From Allobrachymonas sp. (GTDB taxonomy: Bacteria; Pseudomonadota; Gammaproteobacteria; Burkholderiales; Burkholderiaceae_C): DNA of 15,827 nucleotides. Below are positions 7,014-13,816 of this stretch, in pieces; position 1 is the stretch's first letter; every line of letters begins with the position of its first letter. Position numbers and translations under genes: made by a program. The notes beneath the pieces are model-generated. The model searched no databases, was not told the DNA's origin, and saw nothing but the letters and a program-made list of their open reading frames with translations. The DNA is taken from positions 1 to 15,827 of the forward strand of contig JAAUOI010000029.1 in the NCBI GenBank assembly GCA_012036375.1, written 5' to 3'.

Positions 7014-8049
7014 TTTTTCACCCACTCCAAATCGCTACGCATCATGTCTTCCACCAGCTAAGTGAAACTGATTTTTGGGGTCCAGCCGAGCTCGTGTTTG
7101 GCTTTGCTGGAGTCACCAAGTAGCGTTTCTACTTCAGCGGCACGGTAGTAGCGGGGATCGACGGCGACTCGGCAAATGCCGTTTTCATCATGAGCTTTTT
7201 CTTCCAAGCCTTTGCCTGACCAAGTCAGCTTGAGGTCGGCAATGTCCGCCGCGATGTTGACGAATTCTCTGACGCTGTGTTGCTCGCCAGTAGAAATCAC
7301 ATAATCCTGTGGCTGATCTTTTTGCAGCATGAGCCACATCATTTCCACATAGTCCTTGGCGTGTCCCCAATCCCGCAAGGCATCCATATTGCCGAGGTAG
7401 AGGCAGTCTTGCTGGCCGTATTTGATACGTGCGATCGCCATGGTAATTTTGCGGGTGACGAAGGTTTCGCCTCGACGCGGGGATTCGTGGTTGAACAGGA
7501 TGCCATTGCTGGCGTGCATGCCATAGGCCTCGCGGTAGTTGACAACCGCCCAGAATGAGTAGAGCTTGGCCACCGCATAGTGGCTGCGGGGGTAAAACGA
7601 TGTTTTTCGGATTGCGGCACTTCTTGCACTTTGCCAAACAGCTCAGAGGTGCTGGCTTGGTAGAAACGGGTCTTTTGAGTCAAGCCTAGTGTACGAATCG
7701 CTTCGAGTATGCGCATGGTGCCCACGCCATCAATATCCGCAGTGTATTCTGGTTTCTCAAAACTCACGGCCACATGCGATTGCACGGCCAAGTTGTAGAT
7801 TTCATCGGGTTGCGTTTTCTGGATAATTTGGATGAGGCTGGACGAGTCGCTCAAGTCACCGTAATGCAGAAAAAGACGAGCCTCTTTGTCATGTGGGTCA
7901 CGATAAATGTGGTCAATTCTGCTGGTATTGAAGCTAGAGCTTCGGCGACGCAGGCCGTGCACGACATAGCCTTTATCCAACAGCAGCTCAGCCAAATAGG
8001 AACCATCTTGGCCGGTGATTCCAGTGATCAACGCAGTTTTTAGTGCCAT
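7010..8049 (-). pseudogene. gmd: GDP-mannose 4,6-dehydratase, frameshifted and with a premature TAG
   Basis: Encodes the enzyme that converts GDP-mannose to GDP-4-keto-6-deoxymannose. The first frame has the NAD(P) loop TGITGQDGSYLAELLL, LRRRSSSFNTSRIDH and NLAVQSHVAVSF, all typical of Gmd. At the T5 run 7603-7607 the frame is lost. The -1 frame resumes with FYPRSHYAVAKL, including catalytic Tyr/Lys, then NHESPRRGETFVTRKI and a normal C-terminal half. Adding one base to the run gives EKTSFYPRS without a gap. A TAG at 7058-7060 then interrupts ISFT-stop-LVEDMMRSDLEWVKK; beyond it the same frame runs to a TGA at 7010-7012 overlapping the rfbF ATG. With one base restored the span is 347 codons, normal for Gmd. 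ATG 8049 has a GAGGA ribosome site nine bases upstream. Gene identity is certain; whether the lesions are real or sequence errors is open. Confidence 0.9.
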
Positions 8050-8074
8050 ATACTTTTTTCCTCGTCAGTGCGCA

Positions 8075-9518
8075 TCAACTTTGCATGCGAATGATATCGT
8101 CATCCAATAACTGATCGCCTGATTGCACTTCAATGATGTGTAGATCATCTTGCCCTATATTTTTCAACTGGTGCAAATGCCCCGTTGCAATCGCGGTGGA
8201 TTGGTTTTCTTGATATACGGACTTACTCTCGCTATCAGTCACTTCAGCAGTGCCCTTGACCACGATCCAATGCTCAGCCCGATGTTCATGCTTTTGCAAG
8301 CTGATCGACGCATCTGGCTCGAGGATCAAACGATTGACCTTGAAACCCTCTCCAGCCTCAAGCATCATGGACCAGCCCCAAGGCCGATGCGATTGACGAT
8401 GCAATTTGTGCTCTTGCCGCTCTAATTTTTCGAGCTTTGCAACGATATTTTTCACATGCTGGCTGTTGCTTTTATCAGCCACCAGCACTGCATCAGCCGT
8501 CTCTACAATCGCCAAATTGCTCACCCCCACTACACTGACTAAACGATGGCTGGCATGAACTAGGTTGTCCTGCGCTTGATCGAGTAATACGTCGCCTGTG
8601 CATGCATTGCCTTGCGCATCTTTTTGCTCTACTTGCCAAATCGCATCCCACGCCCCAAGATCACTCCAGTCGGCATCTAGCGCTACGATGCGAATTTCTT
8701 GATCTGAGCCCGGGCATTTCTCCATCACTGCAAAATCCACAGACTCTGAAGGCACTTGGGAGAATAGTTGCGCATCTGGTCGCAGGAATGAAAAACTGCT
8801 GAACAAATTGTCTTGGCTTTTTTGATGCCAAGCCAAACGGCATGCTTGCTCAATATCCGGCCGAAAGCGATTCAAAGCCCGCAACCAAACGCTGGCCTTG
8901 AGGATAAATAGCCCGCCGTTCCAAACATAATCGCCCGAGGCAAGATACTGCTCTGCCACAGGCAAAGTCGGCTTTTCCACAAATCGGATCACTTGTGAAG
9001 AACTTTGCCCCTTGTAATAATTGTTTGGCCTGCACATAGCCATAACCCGTCTCAGCACGAGTCGGCCGAATTCCCATAATGGTGATGGCGTCAGTCGATG
9101 CGCAACGCACGGCTTCTGTCAAGCTTGCAACAAAAGCATTTACATCGCCCACATGGTGATCTGAAGGTGTCACCACCAACACGGTATCTCGCCCTGATTG
9201 CGAGGCATGTAAGGCCGCCAAGGTCAACGCTGCGGCAGTATTCCTAGCAACAGGCTTCAGCAACAAACTCGCCTGCTTCAGCTGCATTTCACGCAATTGC
9301 TCGAGCGCGATGAAGCGATGTTCTTCATGAGTCACGACGATGTGGCCTTGAAAATGAATCTCATCAGAGGCCAAATTCAACATGCGTTGCACAGCGTTTT
9401 GAAAGAGGCTAGTTTTGCCCTGCAAACTCAAAAACTGTTTAGGAAAACCCGCCCGAGACAAGGGCCACAGGCGCGTACCAGAGCCGCCGCACAGGATGAC
9501 GGGGCGTATCTCGATCAC
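8075..9518 (-). pseudogene. manC: Mannose-1-phosphate guanylyltransferase / mannose-6-phosphate isomerase, frameshifted
   Basis: Bifunctional type II PMI-GMP (ManC/AlgA/XanB family) that makes GDP-mannose. The N-terminal nucleotidyltransferase has CGGSGTRLWPLSR and PKQFLSL. The C-terminal cupin has HRPWGW, SLQKHEHRAEHWIVV and KGTAEVT, the isomerase signature. The frame breaks at about 9008-9011, where a C4 run (G4 in the coding strand) has one base too many: dropping one G joins GYVQAKQLLQG to QSSSQVIRFVEKP. The corrected gene is 1443 bases, 480 residues, the normal length. The start is a GTG at 9518 that overlaps the stop of the MarR gene (GTGA). It supplies GDP-mannose to Gmd, encoded next in the operon 25 bases on. 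The two fragments separately would lack either the isomerase or the nucleotide-binding part. Confidence 0.9.
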
Positions 9519-9880
9519 GCCCGCTCACCCTCAGCCTGAGCCAAACTTAAGCGCAAATCTTTGATTTGAAGCTGCAATCGCTCGTATTCCATCACTTTGA
9601 CCTGCAAAAACTCAGCGGTCAGCTCCGCGCGCGCGGTGATGCCGGCGGGTGTGAGCACATAGGCGTAGGCCAGTTTGTTTTTGCTATTTTTGAAGTTTTG
9701 TGCTTTGAGAAAGCCTTTGGCGAGCAAGGCTTTGAGGCAATAGTTCACTTTACCTAGGCTCACGCCCAGCTCTTGCGAGAGCTCACGCTGGTTGAGCGTG
9801 GGCTGATGGGCGAGCAGTTGGAGTGCGCGTAGATCAGTTTCTAAAGTGGATGCGTTCATGGGTTGAACAGATGCTACCAT
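9515..9880 (-). CDS. EPS-associated MarR-family transcriptional regulator
   Basis: 121-residue winged helix-turn-helix protein. The recognition region RELSQELGVSLGKVNYCLKA, then LLAKGFLKAQNF and NKLAYAYVLTPAGI, match the short MarR-type regulators found at the head of exopolysaccharide/O-antigen operons (TIGR04176-like). A predicted coiled tail (about 90-121) follows the wing. It is the first gene of the leftward operon and overlaps manC by four bases, so it probably controls this operon, perhaps with itself. Two starts are possible: ATG 9880 and ATG 9859, seven codons later. Neither has a clear ribosome site; the shorter form fits family length slightly better. It faces the glycosyltransferase gene across only 42 bases. 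Whether it represses or activates is not visible. Confidence 0.85.
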   Translation of the reverse strand: MVASVQPMNASTLETDLRALQLLAHQPTLNQRELSQELGVSLGKVNYCLKALLAKGFLKAQNFKNSKNKLAYAYVLTPAGITARAELTAEFLQVKVMEYERLQLQIKDLRLSLAQAEGERA

Positions 9881-9922
9881 AGCTTCATGAATTCAACAAC
9901 AAGCCGATGAAGTGAATCTAAG
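9881..9922. promoter_or_regulatory. Divergent intergenic region with overlapping palindromes (possible operator)
   Basis: This 42-base gap separates the leftward polysaccharide operon from the rightward glycosyltransferase gene. It contains two overlapping perfect 8-base palindromes, TTCATGAA at 9884-9891 and TGAATTCA at 9888-9895. MarR-type proteins bind palindromes, and this one is encoded next door, so an operator is a reasonable guess. No convincing -35/-10 pair for either direction fits inside the gap. At least one promoter therefore probably lies inside the opposing gene. Confidence 0.3.
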
Positions 9923-11065
9923 ATGCGCGTTCTTTGTTTTGGGCGATTTTTTGACGAAATACCGGGTGGCATGCAAACGCATGTGGATCATTTGTTTCGC
10001 GCTTTAAGAGCAGATGTGGACTATGTGCATTTGGTGCCTAGCCGCGATAGCAGGAGCTTTGAAGGAAAGTTGCATGGTTTTCCCCTGATTCGCACACCGA
10101 GTTGGAATGTGGATGGTTCGCTGGCGCTTTCGCCAAGACTGTGGGCTAGAGCACGCGAGCTGCATCGGCAAAAACCATTCGACTTGGTTCATCTGCACTA
10201 TCCAGACCCCATGTCGCATATCGCCTCTTGGGCCATTGCGGCGCATGTTCCGCGCGTAATCAGTTGGCATGCGGATATCGTGCGGCAAAAGCTGATGCGA
10301 ACGGTGTATCACCCATTTTTGCGATCGTCTTTGCGGGATTGCAAGGCCATTGTCGTGGCTACACCAGCGCATATCAGCAGCTCGCCAGAGCTATCCAAGC
10401 CCATTTATGCCGACAAACAGCACATCATTCCCTTTGGTTTTGATCTGGCTCACTATGAGAGTCGCTTGCCTTTGGCCAACACTCTCAGACAGCAATATCC
10501 AGGCTGTTTGATCTTCGCCCTCGGTCGCCATGTGCATTACAAAGGCTTCGATGTACTGATTCAAGCGATGGCACAGCTGCCCTTTGATGCGCAATTGCTC
10601 ATTGGCGGCGAAGGGCCGCTCAGTGACGAATGGAAAGCCTTGGCCGCACAATCTAGCGCTGCGAATCGTATCCATTTCGTAGGCAAAATTTCAGACGCTG
10701 ATCTACCTGCGTATTTCCAAGCCTGCGATGTATTTTGCTTGCCTGCGGTCAATCAAGCGGAGGCATTTGGCATTGTGCAGGTGGAGGCGTTTGCTTGCGG
10801 CAAGCCGGTGGTGAGCACCAAACTGAATAATGGTGTGGATTTTGTGAACCAAGATGGAATCACAGGCTACACCGTGACTCCTTCGAGCGTTGATGAATTG
10901 GCGCAGGCTTTAGCTCAGTTGCTGGCCAACCCAGAATTGCGCCAGAAACTTGGTCAACAGGCATTGGCGCGGGCGCATCAAGAGTTTTCATTGGAAGCGC
11001 TGCGCAGCAAAACGCTGGCGGTCTATCAGCAGGCCGTAGAAGCTGCTCACAACCAAAAAACTTGA
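9923..11065 (+). CDS. GT4 family glycosyltransferase
   Basis: 380-residue GT-B fold retaining glycosyltransferase (GT4, 'group 1'). The N-terminal acceptor domain begins MRVLCFGRFFDEIPGGMQTH; the Gly-Gly loop is usual for GT4 enzymes. The C-terminal donor domain has GRHVHYKGFD (201-210), LIGGEGPL (226-233) and the E-x7-E motif EAFGIVQVE (280-288), which binds the nucleotide sugar, followed by ACGKPVVS. No signal peptide; such enzymes act at the cytoplasmic face of the membrane in O-antigen or EPS assembly. Donor and acceptor cannot be assigned. It is divergent from the main operon and followed after nine bases by the SDR gene, so the two are probably co-transcribed. Stronger G+C bias than the leftmost operon genes suggests it has been in this genome longer. 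Confidence 0.9.
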   Translation: MRVLCFGRFFDEIPGGMQTHVDHLFRALRADVDYVHLVPSRDSRSFEGKLHGFPLIRTPSWNVDGSLALSPRLWARARELHRQKPFDLVHLHYPDPMSHIASWAIAAHVPRVISWHADIVRQKLMRTVYHPFLRSSLRDCKAIVVATPAHISSSPELSKPIYADKQHIIPFGFDLAHYESRLPLANTLRQQYPGCLIFALGRHVHYKGFDVLIQAMAQLPFDAQLLIGGEGPLSDEWKALAAQSSAANRIHFVGKISDADLPAYFQACDVFCLPAVNQAEAFGIVQVEAFACGKPVVSTKLNNGVDFVNQDGITGYTVTPSSVDELAQALAQLLANPELRQKLGQQALARAHQEFSLEALRSKTLAVYQQAVEAAHNQKT

Positions 11066-11074
11066 AACGATGCC

Positions 11075-12055
11075 ATGAAGCTGCTGATTACCGGTGCGAA
11101 TGGCTTTGTGGGTAGCGCGGTTTGCCATGATTTGGCTCGCCAGCAACATCAGGTGTTGGCTATTTCTCGCTCATTGGATTCGTTGGCCTCAACGAAACTA
11201 CTATCAATAGATGAGCACTCGGCGCAGTATTTATGCTGGCTAGAGGCCGATTTTGGCAATATTTTGAGCATTCACGAGCATCTACTAGGCTGCGACGCGA
11301 TTGTGCATTGCGCGGCGCGCGTGCATCAGGTGCGCGAGACGGCGGCTCATCCATTGGCTGCTTATCGACAAGTGAACACGGAGGCGACACTGGCTCTCGC
11401 TCGGGCTGCGGCGCACTCTGGCGTGAAGCGCTTTGTGTTTTTAAGCTCGGTGAAGGTCAATGGCGAATACACCGCTGCTGGAAATTTATATCATTCCAAT
11501 CAAGCTAATCCGCAAGATCCTTATGGCTTGAGCAAGTGGGAGGCCGAACTGGGCTTGCGCGAGATTGCTGCGCAAACAGGTATGGATGTAGTTATCATTC
11601 GTCCTGCGCTGGTGTATGGCCCGGGCGTGAAGGCCAATTTCTTGTCGATGATGCACTGGCTGCACAAAGGCGTTCCGCTGCCGCTGGGCGCGATTCGTAA
11701 TCAGCGCAGCTTCATCGCGCTGCCGAATTTGGTGAGCTTGATTGAAGCCTGCCTCACACATCCCGCCGCCGCTGGCCAAACCTTCATGGCCAGCGATCAA
11801 CGTGATCTGTCAACCACCGAGCTGCTGCACATGATGGGGGTGGCCATGAAGCGCCCTGCCCGGCTCATTTCGGTATCCCAATCGCTGATGGAAACGAGTT
11901 TGAAGCTCATAGGCAAATCAGGCATTGCGCAGCGGCTGTGCGGCAGCTTGGCCGTAGATTCATCGCCCGCTACTCAGTTACTCGGTTGGAAACCCCCTGT
12001 CAGTGTCGAGCAGGGACTACAGCTCACAGCCGATCACTATCTCGCCAGCCATTAA
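11075..12055 (+). CDS. NAD-dependent epimerase/dehydratase, WbpV-type 4-keto-sugar reductase
   Basis: 326-residue extended SDR. The Rossmann loop TGANGFVGS is at 6-14, HCAARVHQV at 78-86, SSVKVNGE at 124-131, and the catalytic YGLSK at 150-154 with Ser124. The substrate-binding half shows RPALVYGPGVKANFL and PLPLGAIRNQRSFIAL, which are typical of the WbpV/WbiG group. Studied members reduce UDP-4-keto-6-deoxy-GlcNAc to UDP-QuiNAc, the sugar often used to start O-unit assembly by WbpL-type transferases. Neither the matching 4,6-dehydratase (WbpM type) nor WbpL is in this window, so they would have to lie elsewhere. It could alternatively reduce one of the 4-keto sugars made by the divergent operon. 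It ends 59 bases before lysS. Confidence 0.82.
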   Translation: MKLLITGANGFVGSAVCHDLARQQHQVLAISRSLDSLASTKLLSIDEHSAQYLCWLEADFGNILSIHEHLLGCDAIVHCAARVHQVRETAAHPLAAYRQVNTEATLALARAAAHSGVKRFVFLSSVKVNGEYTAAGNLYHSNQANPQDPYGLSKWEAELGLREIAAQTGMDVVIIRPALVYGPGVKANFLSMMHWLHKGVPLPLGAIRNQRSFIALPNLVSLIEACLTHPAAAGQTFMASDQRDLSTTELLHMMGVAMKRPARLISVSQSLMETSLKLIGKSGIAQRLCGSLAVDSSPATQLLGWKPPVSVEQGLQLTADHYLASH

Positions 12056-12114
12056 AATCTTCGGCTTCACTGCCGATTTCCAGTTGCAGCACCTACACAA
12101 CAAAGTATTGCCCT

Positions 12115-13701
12115 ATGAGCGAAGAACTCCGCCGCACCCCAGCGTCCTCTACAGCAGCCTCCCTAGACGACAACCAACTCATGGCCGAGCGTCGAAACAA
12201 GCTTGAGGCCATTCGCGGTCAAGGCATCGCTTTTCCCAATCATTTCAAACCAGCTGACAAGGCTCACGCGCTGCATGCTCAATACGATGGCCAAAGCATG
12301 CCCGGCAGCGATGGCGCAACGATTCCCGCCAAGGTGGCTGGCCGCATGATGCTCAAGCGTGTGATGGGCAAGGCCAGCTTTGCCACACTGCAAGATGGCT
12401 CATCCTCCCTCGTCACGGGTGGCATCACGGTTGAAAACCCCAGCCGCATCCAGCTTTATGTGAGCAAAGAGGGCGTGGGCGAAGCCACGTATGAAGACTT
12501 CAAGCATTGGGATTTGGGCGACATCTTGGGCGCTGAAGGCAAGCTGTTCAAAACCAAAACCGGCGAGCTGTCGATCTGGGTCACCAAAATCGAATTGCTC
12601 ACCAAGAGCCTGCGCCCCCTGCCCGATAAATTTCATGGCGTAGCCGATCAAGAGGTGAAATACCGCCAGCGTTATGTGGATCTGATCACCGATGAAGCCG
12701 CTCGCGAGCGCTTCCGCGCCCGCAGCAAGGCCGTGGGCAGCATTCGCAGCTTCATGATTGAGCATGGCTTTCTCGAAGTAGAAACGCCCATGTTGCACCC
12801 GATTCCAGGCGGTGCGAATGCCAAACCGTTTACGACGCATCACAACGCGCTCGATCAAGAAATGTTTTTGCGCATCGCGCCTGAGCTGTATCTGAAGCGA
12901 TTGGTGGTGGGCGGTTTTGAGCGCGTGTTTGAGATCAACCGCAACTTCCGCAACGAAGGCATCTCAGTGCGGCATAACCCTGAATTCACCATGATGGAGT
13001 TTTATGCGGCGTATTGGAATCACCATGATTTGATGGATTTCACCGAACAGCTTATTCGCGATGTGGCTGTCAAAGCTACGGGCAGCACGACTGTGCCTTA
13101 CCAGCTTGGCACAGCGCTTCATTCGGTTGACTTGGCCAAACCATTTGCGCGCCTGTCAATCCGCGAAGCTATTCTCAAGCACACAGAAGCCGGCGAGCAA
13201 GGCGCAGACAGTCGCGAATGGCTCACGAATGCATTGCGCAAGCTCGGCAAAAAAGAGGAGGACGACAAACTCTCCACACGCAGCATCGCCAGCTTGCAAG
13301 TGATGTATTTCGAGGAAGTGGTGGAAGAAAAGCTCATCGAGCCCACCTTCATCTGCAACCATCCCACTGAAATCTCGCCTCTTGCACGCGCTAGCGACAC
13401 CGATCCCACGATCACCGAGCGCTTTGAGCTGTACATCACAGGCCGCGAGTTTGGCAACGGTTTTTCTGAGCTGAATGACGCGCAGGAGCAAGCCGCGCGC
13501 TTCCAAGCACAGGTCAGCGCCAAAGACGCAGGCGACGATGAAGCCATGTATTACGACCACGATTTCGTGCGTGCCCTCGAATACGGCATGCCCCCCACCG
13601 GCGGCTGCGGCATCGGTATTGACCGCTTGATGATGCTGCTGACCAACAGTCCGAGCATTCGTGATGTGATTCTGTTCCCTGCTTTGCGGCGTGAGGTTTG
13701 A
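12115..13701 (+). CDS. lysS: Lysyl-tRNA synthetase, class II
   Basis: 528-residue class II synthetase that charges tRNA-Lys. An N-terminal OB-fold anticodon-binding domain (about 70-165) precedes the catalytic core. Class II signatures are present: motif 1 around HGFLEVETPMLHPI (217-230), motif 2 NRNFRNEGISVRHNPEF (275-291) and motif 3 GGCGIGIDR (496-504). ATG 12115 is chosen, though the frame is open another 59 codons into the SDR gene, because QLMAERRNKLEAIRGQG then sits at the usual N-terminal position. No clear Shine-Dalgarno is seen. Residues about 96-110 form a short extra loop in the OB fold (SSSLVTGGITVENPS) where most relatives have only a few residues. Housekeeping gene, convergent with relA, and probably marks the edge of the polysaccharide locus. 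Confidence 0.97.
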   Translation: MSEELRRTPASSTAASLDDNQLMAERRNKLEAIRGQGIAFPNHFKPADKAHALHAQYDGQSMPGSDGATIPAKVAGRMMLKRVMGKASFATLQDGSSSLVTGGITVENPSRIQLYVSKEGVGEATYEDFKHWDLGDILGAEGKLFKTKTGELSIWVTKIELLTKSLRPLPDKFHGVADQEVKYRQRYVDLITDEAARERFRARSKAVGSIRSFMIEHGFLEVETPMLHPIPGGANAKPFTTHHNALDQEMFLRIAPELYLKRLVVGGFERVFEINRNFRNEGISVRHNPEFTMMEFYAAYWNHHDLMDFTEQLIRDVAVKATGSTTVPYQLGTALHSVDLAKPFARLSIREAILKHTEAGEQGADSREWLTNALRKLGKKEEDDKLSTRSIASLQVMYFEEVVEEKLIEPTFICNHPTEISPLARASDTDPTITERFELYITGREFGNGFSELNDAQEQAARFQAQVSAKDAGDDEAMYYDHDFVRALEYGMPPTGGCGIGIDRLMMLLTNSPSIRDVILFPALRREV

Positions 13702-13766
13702 AGGCTTTTTTGACGTTATTTTTAAGCGTTTTAAGCCTTTAGCCCGCATAGAATATGCGCGGAGTG

Positions 13767-13793
13767 CTCACTTATTCATAGTGATAGCTTTTC
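13767..13793 (+). terminator. Possible intrinsic terminator after lysS
   Basis: In the 115-base gap between the convergent lysS and relA genes, TCACT (13768-13772) pairs with AGTGA (13780-13784) around a 7-base loop, with a further GC pair across a small bulge, followed by TTTT. Two other inverted repeats lie just upstream: AAGGCTT/AAGCCTT (13701-13707 and 13733-13739) and CGCATA-gaa-TATGCG (13745-13759). None has a strong T tract, so termination here is plausible but weak. Confidence 0.3.
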
Positions 13794-13816
13794 GTATTTA
13801 CCGCTCACAATAGCAA

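Noticed and set aside
7595..7612. Programmed -1 frameshifting in gmd
   Set aside because: GAA AAA CAT is not a proper tandem slippery heptamer (the P-site tRNA would not re-pair), I see no stimulatory hairpin, and Gmd is not known to need one.
9863..9891. TTGAAC (9863) with CATGAA as a promoter for the glycosyltransferase
   Set aside because: The -10 match is only 3 of 6, too weak to call.
11938..12114. Upstream extension of the lysS frame
   Set aside because: It overlaps the well-supported SDR gene, has no LysS-like sequence, and the family N-terminus begins at ATG 12115.
13701..13759. Inverted repeats AAGGCTT/AAGCCTT and CGCATA/TATGCG as strong bidirectional terminators
   Set aside because: The first has a 25-base loop and the second a 6-base stem, and neither is followed by a T tract on either strand.
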